A stretch of DNA of 64,000 bases from Acidovorax sp. NO-1. Lineage in GTDB: Bacteria; Pseudomonadota; Gammaproteobacteria; Burkholderiales; Burkholderiaceae_C. Under the pieces are notes generated by a model, which had not been told where the DNA came from, did no database searches, and was given only the letters and a program-made list of their open reading frames with translations. The stretch spans positions 275,178-339,177 of the forward strand of contig NZ_AGTS01000078.1 in NCBI RefSeq assembly GCF_000238595.1, read 5' to 3'. This document shows, one piece after another, positions 28,289 to 40,075 of the stretch. Position 1 is the stretch's first letter. Every line of letters starts with the position of its first letter. Both the position numbers and the translations under genes were made by a program.

Positions 28289-29146
28289 ATGGCCCGCAAC
28301 ATTCAGCTTCTGGTGATCGACCCGCAAAACGACTTCTGCGACTTGCCAGCCGCGTGGCAGCCCACCAACCCCCTCACCGGCGCGCGCACCGCCCCCAGCC
28401 TGCCCGTGGCTGGCGCCCATGCCGACATGCAGCGCGTGGCCGCCTTCATCCGCCATCACGCGGCCAGCATCGACCACATCACGGTCACGCTCGACTCACA
28501 CCAGCGCATCGACATTGCCCATCCGGGGTTCTGGCAGCAGGCCGATGGCGGAACGGTCGCGCCGTTCACACCCATCACCGCCGAGCAGGTGCGCACAGGT
28601 GCATTCGCACCGCGCCACCCTGCGCACCTGCCACGCACGCTGGCCTACATGGACGCGCTGGAGGCGCGCGGGCGCTACACACTGATGGTCTGGCCCGTGC
28701 ACTGCGAAATTGGCAGCTGGGGCCATGGCGTGCATGCCGAGGTGCTGGCCGCGTGTGGCGACTGGCAGTTGCAACGCCAGCGCGCCGTGCACAACGTGTT
28801 CAAGGGCACCAACCCCTGGACCGAGCACTACAGCGCCATCGAGGCCGAGGTGGTGGAAGCCGGCGACCCCGACACCGCGCTCAACACCCGCCTGCTGGCC
28901 GCCCTCGAGACTGCCGACCTGTTGCTCATTGCCGGCGAAGCCAGCAGCCACTGCGTGCGCGCCACCACCGAGCACATCCTGCAGCACCTGCCCCGCCTCA
29001 AGGCGGGGGCGCGGCCGGACCACATCGTGCTGCTGACCGACTGCATGAGCCCCGTGGGCGGGTTCGAGGCGCAGCACCAGGCGTTTCTGGACAGCATGCG
29101 CGCACAGGGCGTGCGGCTTGAAAAAATCGGTCAAATAGGCCTCTAG
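28289..29146 (+). CDS. pncA: cysteine hydrolase of the nicotinamidase/isochorismatase family (probable nicotinamidase)
   Basis: The 285-residue product has the family Asp in LLVIDPQNDF, a metal-site-like DSHQRIDIAHPGFW (Asp-x-His then His), the Lys in NVFKGTNP and the nucleophile Cys in AGEASSHCVRATTEH. Nicotinamidase converts nicotinamide to nicotinate, the substrate of the next gene, pncB, and this fixes the likely role. It is longer than typical nicotinamidases (about 200-215 residues). The start is the ATG at 28289 with AAGGAG 8 bases upstream. Its TAG stop lies in a repeat copy. Confidence 0.85.
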   Translation: MARNIQLLVIDPQNDFCDLPAAWQPTNPLTGARTAPSLPVAGAHADMQRVAAFIRHHAASIDHITVTLDSHQRIDIAHPGFWQQADGGTVAPFTPITAEQVRTGAFAPRHPAHLPRTLAYMDALEARGRYTLMVWPVHCEIGSWGHGVHAEVLAACGDWQLQRQRAVHNVFKGTNPWTEHYSAIEAEVVEAGDPDTALNTRLLAALETADLLLIAGEASSHCVRATTEHILQHLPRLKAGARPDHIVLLTDCMSPVGGFEAQHQAFLDSMRAQGVRLEKIGQIGL

Positions 29147-29174
29147 CGCTTATCCATAAAGCGCTAACAGCTAC
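29131..29174 (+). repeat. Comamonadaceae-type intergenic palindromic repeat, copy 5
   Basis: AGCGCTT (29145-29151), 7-base spacer, AAGCGCT (29159-29165), then AACAGCTA. The leading TCAAATAGGCCTCTAG contributes the last residues and the stop codon of the nicotinamidase gene. Confidence 0.8.
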
Positions 29175-29192
29175 AACATTGGGAGCAAACGC

Positions 29193-30386
29193 ATGAACCC
29201 CATCATCACCAGCCTGCTCGACACGGACCTCTACAAGTTCACCATGTGGCAGGCGCTGCTGCACCGCCACCCGCAAACACAAAGCGAGTACCGCTTTGTG
29301 TGCCGCAACACCCCCGCCTACCCGCTGGCCGAGCTGCTGCCCGAGGTGAACGCCGCGCTGGACCACCTGTGCACCCTGCGCTTCACACCCGACGAGCTGG
29401 CCTACGTGGGCGGCCTGCGCTACATCAAGAGCGACTTTGTGGACTTCCTGCGCATCTTCCAATTCCAGCGCAGCTTCATCAACGCCTGGGCCGAGGGCGA
29501 CCAGCTGCACATCGTGGCGCAAGGCCCGCAGGTGCATGTGATGGGCTTCGAGATCTTTGTGCTGGCCATCGTCAACGAGCTGTACTTTCGCCGCTTCGAT
29601 ACCACTGCAGCCCTCGCCAGCGGACGTGAGCGCCTCGCCGCCAAGGTGCAGCAGCTGCAGGCGCTGGCGCAGCACACCTCGCTGCGCCACCCCTTCGAGC
29701 TGTTCGACTTTGGCCTGCGCCGCCGCTACAGCGGGGCCTGGCAGCGCGAGGTGGTGCAGACCTTTGCGCGCGAAGCACCGCAATGGTTCAAAGGCACCAG
29801 CAATGTGCTGCTGGCGCGCGATTTGAACCTGGTGCCCATCGGCACCATGGCGCACGAGTACCTGCAAACCTACCAGGCGCTGGGCGTGCGCCTGCGCGAT
29901 TTTCAGAAGGCCGCGCTGGAAGACTGGGTGCAGGAGTACCGGGGCGACCTCGGGATTGCGCTGACCGACACCGTGGGCATGGACGCCTTTCTGGCCGACT
30001 TCGACCTGTACTTCGCCAAGCTGTTCGACGGCCTGCGGCACGACTCGGGCGACCCGGTGGCCTGGGGCGAAAAAGCCCTGGCGCACTACGCCAGGCTGCG
30101 CATTGACGCCAACACCAAGCGGCTGGTGTTCTCGGACGGACTCGACCTGGAGCGCGCCCTCATGCTGTACCGCCACTTTGGCGACCGCACGCAGCTTGGC
30201 TTTGGCATCGGCACCAACCTCACCAACGACATGGGCCCGGGCCACAAGCCAATCAACATCGTGATGAAACTGGTGCGCGCCAACGGACAACCGGTGGCCA
30301 AGCTGTCGGACACGCCGGGCAAGACGCTGTGCGACGATGAAACGTACCTGGCCTACCTGCGCCAGGTCTTCAACGTTGCTAACTGA
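29193..30386 (+). CDS. pncB: nicotinate phosphoribosyltransferase
   Basis: PncB joins nicotinate to PRPP to give nicotinate mononucleotide in NAD salvage. The 397-residue product has the N-terminal [21 protein letters not shown], the autophosphorylated-His region near [14 protein letters not shown], the [32 protein letters not shown] block and [17 protein letters not shown] lies upstream of the ATG. Between the nicotinamidase and nadE genes in the NrtR-controlled unit. Confidence 0.97.
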   Translation: MNPIITSLLDTDLYKFTMWQALLHRHPQTQSEYRFVCRNTPAYPLAELLPEVNAALDHLCTLRFTPDELAYVGGLRYIKSDFVDFLRIFQFQRSFINAWAEGDQLHIVAQGPQVHVMGFEIFVLAIVNELYFRRFDTTAALASGRERLAAKVQQLQALAQHTSLRHPFELFDFGLRRRYSGAWQREVVQTFAREAPQWFKGTSNVLLARDLNLVPIGTMAHEYLQTYQALGVRLRDFQKAALEDWVQEYRGDLGIALTDTVGMDAFLADFDLYFAKLFDGLRHDSGDPVAWGEKALAHYARLRIDANTKRLVFSDGLDLERALMLYRHFGDRTQLGFGIGTNLTNDMGPGHKPINIVMKLVRANGQPVAKLSDTPGKTLCDDETYLAYLRQVFNVAN

Positions 30387-30435
30387 GTGGCTGAGAAAAC
30401 TCTCCGACCCGCTCTGCAGACTCAAGGGAAACGCA

Positions 30436-32136
30436 ATGCTCCGCATCACCATCGCCCAATTGAATTTCACCGTCGGCGACATCGAAGGCAACGTGGCCCG
30501 CATGGTGGCCGCCGCCCAGCAGGCCGCACGCGAAGAGGCCGACCTCGTCGTGTTCAGCGAGCTGTCGCTGTGCGGCTACTACCCCGGTGACATGCTGGAG
30601 GAAAGCGCCTTCCAGCAACGTATCGCGGCCGGGTTGGCCGCGCTGCAGCAGGCCTCTGCCGCGCTGCCACAACTGCACTGGGTGGTGGGCGCTCCCACCC
30701 CCGCGCAAGGCCCCGGCAAGAAGCTGCACAACAGCCTGCTGGTGCTGCAGGGTGGGCAAGTCCGCTTGCAATACGCCAAGCAGCTGCTGCCCACGTACAA
30801 CATCTTTGACGAGCGCCGCCACTTCGAGCCCGGCCCCGACGTGGCCAAGGTGCTGCGCGTCGGTACCGCGCAGGTGGGGCTGCTGGTGTGTGAAGACGGC
30901 TGGAACGACCACGGCGGCGACTACGTGATCAACCCGTTCGAGCGCCTGCGCGATGCCGCGCCCGACCTGGTCATCAGCATCAACGCCAGCCCCAGCCATG
31001 TGGGCAAGCGCGAGCAGCGCCACCAGATGTTTGGCGGATCGTCGCGCCGCCACGGCTTGCCGATTCTGTACGTCAACCAGGTGGGCGGGCACGACCAGCT
31101 GGTGTATGACGGCGGGTCGTTTGCCGCCGAGCCGGACGCGGGCATTGTGTTTGAAGCGCCGCGCTTTGCCGAAGACGTACGCACCCTGCAGTTTGATGGC
31201 GGGCGCTTTTGGGCCGCCCAGGGCGAGCGCCCGGCGGCGGTGCCGGCGCAGGGCATCCCGCCGATGGACTTCTACCGCCAGCAGATCGTGCTGGGCCTGC
31301 GTGACTACGCGCGGCGCTGCGGCTTTGGCCAGGTGGTGGTGGGCAGCTCGGGCGGTATCGACAGCGCGCTGACGCTGGCGCTTGCTGTGGAGGCGCTGGG
31401 CGCCGACAACGTGGTGGGCATCACTATGCCCTCGCGCTACTCTAGCAGCGGCTCGGTCGATGACTCGGTGGCGCTGTGCCGCAACCTGGGTGTGCAGCTC
31501 TTCACGCACCCCATTGCCGAGCTGGTGGCGGGCTATGCGCAGCAGTTCGAGGCCAGCTTTGGCAAGCCACTGGCGGGCCTGCCACTCGAAAATCTGCAGG
31601 CGCGCATTCGCGGCACGGTGCTGATGGAATACTCCAACGCCTTTGGCCACCTGCTGCTCACCACGGGCAACAAGAGTGAAATCTCGGTGGGCTACTGCAC
31701 GCTGTATGGCGACACCAACGGCGGGCTGGGCCTGCTGGGTGACCTCTACAAAACAGAAGTGTTTGCCCTCTCGCGCCACATCAACGAACACGCCGGGCGC
31801 GAGGTGATTCCGCAGGCCATCATCGACAAGGAACCCTCGGCCGAGCTGGCCCCCGACCAGCGCGACACCGACAGCCTGCCGCCCTACCCTGTGCTGGACG
31901 AAATCCTCAAGCTGCTGATCGAGGGAGACCGGCTGTCCGCCGCCGAGCACACCCAGGCACAAACCATCGTCGCGCAATTGCACGAGACCGATGCGGGCAC
32001 CGCACTCGTCCAGCGCATCCACGCCATGGTGGCGCGCAATGAATACAAGCGCCGCCAGGCTCCGCCCATCCTGCGCGTGCGTGCCCGGGCCTTTGGCAGC
32101 GGGCGGCAGATGCCGATTGCAGCCCGGTATGCATGA
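30436..32136 (+). CDS. nadE: glutamine-dependent NAD+ synthetase
   Basis: The 566-residue enzyme converts nicotinate adenine dinucleotide to NAD+ using glutamine. The N-terminal nitrilase-like glutaminase domain (about residues 1-260) shows the Glu in VFSELSLCGYYPGDML, the Lys after QYAKQLLPTYNIFDE and the Cys in LLVCEDGWND. The C-terminal ATP-dependent synthetase domain has the P-loop-like VVGSSGGIDSALTLALAVEALG and the LLTTGNKSEISVGYCTLYGD block. The start is the ATG at 30436 with AAGGGAA upstream; it follows pncB by 49 bases. Confidence 0.97.
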   Translation: MLRITIAQLNFTVGDIEGNVARMVAAAQQAAREEADLVVFSELSLCGYYPGDMLEESAFQQRIAAGLAALQQASAALPQLHWVVGAPTPAQGPGKKLHNSLLVLQGGQVRLQYAKQLLPTYNIFDERRHFEPGPDVAKVLRVGTAQVGLLVCEDGWNDHGGDYVINPFERLRDAAPDLVISINASPSHVGKREQRHQMFGGSSRRHGLPILYVNQVGGHDQLVYDGGSFAAEPDAGIVFEAPRFAEDVRTLQFDGGRFWAAQGERPAAVPAQGIPPMDFYRQQIVLGLRDYARRCGFGQVVVGSSGGIDSALTLALAVEALGADNVVGITMPSRYSSSGSVDDSVALCRNLGVQLFTHPIAELVAGYAQQFEASFGKPLAGLPLENLQARIRGTVLMEYSNAFGHLLLTTGNKSEISVGYCTLYGDTNGGLGLLGDLYKTEVFALSRHINEHAGREVIPQAIIDKEPSAELAPDQRDTDSLPPYPVLDEILKLLIEGDRLSAAEHTQAQTIVAQLHETDAGTALVQRIHAMVARNEYKRRQAPPILRVRARAFGSGRQMPIAARYA

Positions 32137-32167
32137 ACCACCGTTCCGGTAAAATCACTACAAAAAC

Positions 32168-32205
32168 AATAGCTGTTCGCGCTTTATGGGCAAGCGCTAG
32201 AGGCC
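32168..32205 (-). repeat. Comamonadaceae-type intergenic palindromic repeat, copy 6 (reverse orientation)
   Basis: AATAGCTGTT, then GCGCTT (32179-32184), spacer, AAGCGC (32192-32197) and TAGAGGCC: the reverse complement of the other copies. It lies in the 106-base gap between nadE and nadM. Confidence 0.75.
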
Positions 32206-32242
32206 AAAAAGATTCATAAAACCAACGACGCACTGGAGACAC

Positions 32243-33280
32243 ATGGTCGATACCGCCATCTACATCGGGCGTTTTGAGCCCGTGCACAACGGCCACATGG
32301 CGCTGCTGCAGCGCGCGCTCGACAGCGCGCAGCAGGTCATCGTGGTGGTGGGCTCGGCCTGGCAGGCGCGCTCGCCCAAGAACCCCTTCACCTGGCAGGA
32401 GCGCGAAGCCATGCTGCGCGCCGCACTGCCTGCCGCCGACGCCGCCCGGGTGCAGGTGCTGCCCATGCGCGATTACTACAACGAAGCCGTGTGGGTGCAG
32501 GCCGTGCGCCAGGGCGTGGCGCGTTTGACCGCACCGGGGGCGCACGGCGCAAGTGTGGGGCTGGTGGGCCACTTCAAGGACGCGACCAGCGGCTACCTCA
32601 GCGCCTTCCCCGGCTGGGAGCTGATCCATGTGGAGCGCCAGGGGCCGATTGACGCCACGGCCATCCGCGATGCGTACTTTGGTGCCACGCCCGACACCGT
32701 GGCACCGGCCCTCGCCCCCCTGGCCAGCCAGATGCCCGCCAGCACCCTGGCCACGCTGACCGAGTTTGCGCACACCCCGCACTACCTGGCGCTGCAGCAG
32801 GAGTGGCAGATGCTGCGCAGCTACCGCCAGGCCTGGGCCGCCGCGCCCTACCCGCCCGTGTTCGTGACGGTGGACGCCGTGCTGCGCTGCCAGGACCATG
32901 TGCTGCTGATCCGCCGCGCCCACGCACCCGGCAAAGGCCAGCTGGCCGTGCCCGGCGGCTTCATCGAACAGCGCGAAACCGTGTGGCAGTCATGCCTGCG
33001 CGAACTTGTGGAAGAAACCCACTGCCACCTGCCCGAAGCCACCATGCGCGCCGCGCTGCAGTCCGTGGCCGTTTTCGACCACCCCGACCGCAGCCAGCGC
33101 GGCCGCACGATTACGCATGCGCACTACTTTGATCTGGGGGACGCACAGTTCCCGGTGGTGCAGGCCGATGACGACGCGATGCTGGTGCAGTGGACGCGAA
33201 TCGACCAACTGGCTTGCCTGGAAGAAGAGTTCTTTGAAGACCACTTTCACATGCTGGACCACTTCTTGAATATCACATGA
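32243..33280 (+). CDS. nadM: bifunctional nicotinamide-nucleotide adenylyltransferase / Nudix hydrolase
   Basis: The N-terminal half (about residues 1-180) is a nucleotidyltransferase with the HIGH-type motif GRFEPVHNGHMALL and a later GHFKDATSGYLSAFPGWEL, expected to adenylylate NMN or NaMN. The C-terminal half (about 205-340) is a Nudix hydrolase with the box GGFIEQRETVWQSCLRELVEE. This two-domain architecture is known for NadM-Nudix proteins, which couple NAD synthesis with ADP-ribose turnover. It is last in the nicotinamidase-pncB-nadE-nadM series; GGAGA precedes the ATG. Confidence 0.95.
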   Translation: MVDTAIYIGRFEPVHNGHMALLQRALDSAQQVIVVVGSAWQARSPKNPFTWQEREAMLRAALPAADAARVQVLPMRDYYNEAVWVQAVRQGVARLTAPGAHGASVGLVGHFKDATSGYLSAFPGWELIHVERQGPIDATAIRDAYFGATPDTVAPALAPLASQMPASTLATLTEFAHTPHYLALQQEWQMLRSYRQAWAAAPYPPVFVTVDAVLRCQDHVLLIRRAHAPGKGQLAVPGGFIEQRETVWQSCLRELVEETHCHLPEATMRAALQSVAVFDHPDRSQRGRTITHAHYFDLGDAQFPVVQADDDAMLVQWTRIDQLACLEEEFFEDHFHMLDHFLNIT

Positions 33281-33561
33281 TTGTTGCAAAGCATCATCTG
33301 AAGGAGTTGTGCGTCGCACTATCAGAAAGAAGCAGCACCTCCTTCATGCCCCGTGCAACAACTCGTGGCGGTTGCTTCCCGATGTAAAAACACTGGGAGT
33401 ATGTGCAACCCCTGGATACGATTCTGGCGGCTTTTTTCATGCCTGTAAGCGGATTTTTACCCGTTCACAAGTCGTAGCCCACATCGCCGCGTCAGTCCTT
33501 TCGAAGGAGCGCGGGTATTTGTAGGGTCGAATCATTCACTCTCTATGAAGGCACACAGCAA

Positions 33562-34524
33562 ATGGCAGCCGTACCCGGCCACTTTGAGTACCCCATCAAG
33601 GATCGAGATACTCTGTCATCGATTCTGCAAACTATCTACGGTGTCAGCCAATCCGATCCGCAGTACAGCCGTTGCCTTCAGTATCTGCTTGCACTCAATC
33701 CACACATAAAAAATCCTGATCGCATCCGTGCGGGTGATGTGCTTCGGTTGAATGAACCCCTGGTTGAGGAGGCCCACAAAGGCAACGACCCGCCGCCGCA
33801 CATCGTCAATACGCCGTTGATCAGCGAGGGGGTGAAGAGCGCGGATGCGGCAGGCTTTCAAGCAGTGACCTGGATGGCCGACAACAGCAACTCCTTTCTC
33901 ATCCCCGGTTCTGTCATTGCGAGCGGAGGAGCAAATTTGCTTAGCGGCGGAAACGTCTCGCTCATCCATCAGATGAGCGACCACTATGCAAGCTACAAAT
34001 CAGGCAACCTGACGAAAGGCCAGTACGACTATCGCCGGGCTTTAGCCCTTCGAAGGTTTCAAACCAACATTGGCCCTATGGACCGCTTGCTCTTCGGGAA
34101 CGGCGGGAGTCAACAGTCGCTTCGCATCGCGCGTGCAGGAGGCGTTCCAGCCAATGCCAATCTGGCACGCCACGCGAGTCGACTCCAGCGATTGGGTCAG
34201 GTGGCGAATAAAGGGGGAGTTGTACTGACGGGAGTGGGCCTCGCTGCGTCATGCATACAAATCGCCAACACCACGAGTCAGAACGAGAAGAATCAGATAT
34301 TCGTTGAAAGCGTTGCTGGATCTGTCACAGGTTTGGTGGGCGGAGCAGCGGTGGGACTATTTCTTGTGTCGAATCCCGTAGGTTGGGGTACCGCATTGTT
34401 ACTCGCGGCCGGCACAGCCGCTTGGGGTTACAACGCAGGAAAAGCGTCACGCTGGGCGTATGATCGGTGGGGAAATTCTGCTGACCTCGTTTCTGCAACT
34501 CACATCAGCCAGATATGTCACTAA
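33562..34524 (+). CDS. LysM-domain protein with glycine-rich hydrophobic C terminus (toxin-like)
   Basis: I do not recognise this 320-residue protein as a named family. Residues about 9-65 form a LysM-like module (DTLSSILQTIYG ... YLLALNPHIKNPDRIRAGDVLRL), suggesting peptidoglycan contact. The middle is hydrophilic. Residues about 225-300 contain glycine/alanine-rich hydrophobic segments (VVLTGVGLAASCI, GSVTGLVGGAAVGLFLVSNPVGWGTALLLAAGTAAWGYNAG) like those of pore-forming or glycine-zipper proteins. There is no signal peptide. The gene overlaps the next one, encoding a small membrane protein, by 10 bases, as toxin/immunity pairs often do. AAGG precedes the ATG. Toxin activity is an inference. 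Confidence 0.6.
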   Translation: MAAVPGHFEYPIKDRDTLSSILQTIYGVSQSDPQYSRCLQYLLALNPHIKNPDRIRAGDVLRLNEPLVEEAHKGNDPPPHIVNTPLISEGVKSADAAGFQAVTWMADNSNSFLIPGSVIASGGANLLSGGNVSLIHQMSDHYASYKSGNLTKGQYDYRRALALRRFQTNIGPMDRLLFGNGGSQQSLRIARAGGVPANANLARHASRLQRLGQVANKGGVVLTGVGLAASCIQIANTTSQNEKNQIFVESVAGSVTGLVGGAAVGLFLVSNPVGWGTALLLAAGTAAWGYNAGKASRWAYDRWGNSADLVSATHISQICH

Positions 34525-34910
34525 TTACGCCCCACAATATTTTTATGACCACTATGTGGGGTGGGATTATTTTTTTAGCTACGGGGCCAGCTATTTTTCT
34601 AGCTCTTCATTTCCTGATGCCGAAGCAATTCCTAGAAAAATATTTCACCAGCCCATTTTTTCAGATTTGGGAAATTAATGCATTTAACATATTTCCATCG
34701 ACATTTATGCGAACAGTCATGTTGACAGGTGTTATTGCATTTCCAAAATTGGGCAAAAAAAGAAAACTGACCGACGCTCATTTGGATGCACCCCTATGGT
34801 ACAAAATCTTTTCGAAAACGTACTGGATATATTTCTTAACCCTGGGCGGCCTTTTCGTCATAAGTCTTATTGGTCTGGTTGCTTACACCGTTGCCATAGA
34901 TAACCTGTAG
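34515..34910 (+). CDS. small multi-pass membrane protein (possible immunity partner)
   Basis: The 131-residue product has about three hydrophobic segments (residues roughly 9-34, 60-78 and 105-127) separated by basic loops. No family is recognised. Its ATG overlaps the end of the LysM-protein gene by 10 bases, so the two are probably translationally coupled. The codons are visibly more AT-rich than those of flanking genes, suggesting transfer. An immunity role against the upstream protein is inferred only from size, topology and overlap. ATG 34545 is an alternative start. Confidence 0.6.
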   Translation: MSLITPHNIFMTTMWGGIIFLATGPAIFLALHFLMPKQFLEKYFTSPFFQIWEINAFNIFPSTFMRTVMLTGVIAFPKLGKKRKLTDAHLDAPLWYKIFSKTYWIYFLTLGGLFVISLIGLVAYTVAIDNL

Positions 34911-35007
34911 AACGCGCACCCGCGCTTTGCAAAAACTTAATTCAGATACGCCGTCTCAACCGTGAAACCAACGGGAATGAGGACCGCAGACCCCTCCCAA
35001 TCCGAAA

Positions 35008-35435
35008 TCACGCCACGCGGAACTTGCCCACCGTCTGCGACAGATCTTGCGCGAGGACTGGTCGATGGACACCATCGTGCCCACCACTTGCTGCACCACG
35101 TCGCCACCGCGCACTGCCATGTCGGATGCGGCACGGGCCAGTTCGTCGGCGCGCTTGGCGTTGGCGGCGTTTTGCTGCACGGTGGACGTGAGTTGCTCCA
35201 TCAACGCGGCCGTCTCCTGCAGCGCGCTGGCCTGCGACTCGGTGCGCGCCGACAGGTCGCCATTGCCGGCGGCGATCTCGGACGACGCGGTGGTGATGGA
35301 GTCGGTGCTGTCGCGCACCTGCTTTACCAGGTGCGAAAGGTTGTCGCGCATGGCGCGGATGGCGCGGATGGCGTGCAGGATGCTGGTGGTGTCGCCGGGC
35401 AATGTCTGCACGTCCACCGCCAAATTGCGCAGGCC
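35008..35435 (-). pseudogene. methyl-accepting chemotaxis protein remnant with internal deletion
   Basis: Read on the minus strand, the remnant begins inside a HAMP region (LAVDVQTLPGDTTSILHAIRAIRAMRDNL), runs through the first part of the signalling domain (AAGNGDLSARTESQASALQETAALMEQLT ... AVRGGDVVQQVVGTMVSIDQSSRKI), then changes frame at 35043-35050 directly into the usual receptor C terminus (QDLSQTVGKFRVA, stop at 35008). The receptor tip with its conserved NILALNAAVEAARAG-type hairpin is missing, as are the ligand domain and membrane helices. It cannot work as a receptor. Confidence 0.85.
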
Positions 35436-35599
35436 GCACGGCGACAGGGATTGGCACCCGCTCGGGGCGCAGGTGTAACAGCCTCGGAAATGCGGCGCAC
35501 CCGCAACGCCACAGCCAACCCGAAAGGTGTTGGCTGGGAGTTTCGAGTCACTGGCGACAGCCAGCGGCAGCGATGGATAGAGTGCGATGGACCAGAGGC

Positions 35600-36856
35600 T
35601 CAGGTGCCCGCCCGCTCCAACATCGCATGCAGCAGCACATTGCACCCTGCCTCGATGTGCTCGGGCTTGGCGTCTTCAATCTCATTGTGGCTGATGCCGT
35701 CCTTGCACGGGATGAACACCATGCCCGCAGGCGCCAGGCGGGCCATGTACACCGCGTCGTGCCCCGCGCCCGACACAGCAGGCATGTGGCTGTAGCCCAG
35801 CTTGGCGGCAGCGCGGCCCACGGCGTCCACGCAGTCGGGATGGAAAACCTGGGCGGGGTAGTTGGACACCAGGTCGATCTTGATTGGCAGGCCACTCTCG
35901 GCACTGAGCTTGGCGGCCACGGCGCGGATGTCCTGGTCCATGCTGTCGCATTCGGCGTCGGTGGCGTTGCGCAAGTCAATGCTGAACTTGACCTGGCCGG
36001 GGATGACGTTGCGGCTGTTGGGGTGCACGTGCACCATGCCGACCGTGCCGCGGCCGTGCGGCGGGTGGCGATGGGCGCAGGCCACCACCTCCTGCATCAG
36101 CTGCGCGGCGACCTGCAATGCGTCCTTGCGCAGGGCCATGGGCGTGGGGCCTGCGTGGGCTTCCATGCCGGTCACCGTGCAGTCGTACCAGCGGATGCCC
36201 AGCACGCCGCTGACCACGCCGATGGTCTTGTTGTTGTCTTCCAGCACCGGGCCTTGTTCGATGTGGGTTTCGAAGTACGCGCCGATGGGGTGGTCGCCGG
36301 GTTCTTGGTCGCCGATGTAGCCGATGCGCTCGAGCTCGCCTTTGACCGATTTGCCTTCGGTGTCGGTGGCGGCGTAGGCGTGTTCCAAAGTGAAGGCTTT
36401 GGCGAACACGCCGGAGCCCATCATCACGGGCACGAAGCGGCTGCCTTCCTCGTTGGTCCAGAACGCCACCTCAATGGGGGCCTCGGTTTCGATGCCGTGG
36501 TCGTTGAGCGTGCGCACCACCTCAATGCCTGCCAGCACGCCGTAGTTGCCATCGAACTTGCCGCCGGTGGGCTGGGTGTCGATGTGGCTGCCGGTCATGA
36601 TGGGTGGCAGGTTGTTGTTGCGGCCGGGGCGGCGCATGAAGCCGTTGCCGATCTTGTCGATGGTGACGGTCATGCCTGCCTCGCGCGCCCAGCGGGTGAC
36701 GAGGTCACGGCCCTGCTTGTCCAGGTCGGTGAGGGTCAGGCGGCACACGCCGCCCTTGGGCGTGGCGCCGATCTGGGCCAGCTCCATGAGCGACGCCCAC
36801 AGGCGATCGCCGTTGATGCGCAGGTTTTCGATGTCGGGTTTGACTTTGGTGTCCAT
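35600..36856 (-). CDS. Zn-dependent amidase/hydantoinase-carbamoylase family hydrolase (probable beta-ureidopropionase)
   Basis: The 418-residue M20-family enzyme shows the dinuclear metal motifs GSHIDTQPTGGKFDGNYGVLAG and WTNEEGSRFVPVMMGS, and a dimerisation-domain TGMEAHAGPTPMALRKDAL. Family members hydrolyse N-carbamoyl amino acids; next to dihydropyrimidinase and PreTA the likely substrate is N-carbamoyl-beta-alanine (or its methyl analogue), giving beta-alanine, CO2 and ammonia. The start is the ATG at 36856. It is the last gene of the pyrimidine unit, 19 bases after hydA. Confidence 0.9.
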   Translation of the reverse strand: MDTKVKPDIENLRINGDRLWASLMELAQIGATPKGGVCRLTLTDLDKQGRDLVTRWAREAGMTVTIDKIGNGFMRRPGRNNNLPPIMTGSHIDTQPTGGKFDGNYGVLAGIEVVRTLNDHGIETEAPIEVAFWTNEEGSRFVPVMMGSGVFAKAFTLEHAYAATDTEGKSVKGELERIGYIGDQEPGDHPIGAYFETHIEQGPVLEDNNKTIGVVSGVLGIRWYDCTVTGMEAHAGPTPMALRKDALQVAAQLMQEVVACAHRHPPHGRGTVGMVHVHPNSRNVIPGQVKFSIDLRNATDAECDSMDQDIRAVAAKLSAESGLPIKIDLVSNYPAQVFHPDCVDAVGRAAAKLGYSHMPAVSGAGHDAVYMARLAPAGMVFIPCKDGISHNEIEDAKPEHIEAGCNVLLHAMLERAGT

Positions 36857-36875
36857 GGTGTTGTTCTCCGTCGGT

Positions 36876-39855
<2,980 letters not shown>

Positions 39856-40075
39856 ACCTGTTCTCCTGTCAAAGACTTCGTTGGGGTTGCAAACAACCCG
39901 CTGTCTGTTAAAGCGCCCTCACGCTGGCAGATGGCGGGCAAAAGGAAGCGAGCGATGCTATCGGTCACGCAAGAACTGCACCAGATGCACTGCAGCACCG
40001 CGTTGCGAATGTGCACCAGATCGGTCATCACGGATACCGCTTTCACGCCGATGCTCCGGTGCGCTATCGCCCGCT
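39856..40075. other. intergenic region between preA and the NCS1 gene
   Basis: These 220 bases between same-strand genes carry a 10-base direct repeat TGCACCAGAT at 39977-39986 and 40012-40021 (35 bases apart), each associated with an ATCGGTCA sequence nearby. There is no clear hairpin terminator. A separate promoter for the transporter-hydA-hyuC part could lie here, but I cannot place its boxes. Confidence 0.35.

Noticed and set aside
28188..32234. Shared ACCAACGACGC sequence near 28188 and 32220, considered as a second NrtR site.
   Set aside because: It has no dyad symmetry and does not resemble the strong palindrome at 28231-28252; probably chance.
33309..33524. A 71-codon open frame between nadM and the LysM gene.
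   Set aside because: No convincing ribosome site, no recognisable sequence and an unfavourable composition; treated as non-coding.
33281..35599. Searched the accessory patch around the LysM gene and chemoreceptor remnant for transposase, integrase or tRNA attachment site.
   Set aside because: No such gene or clear terminal repeats are visible; the patch could have arisen by homologous exchange or deletion.
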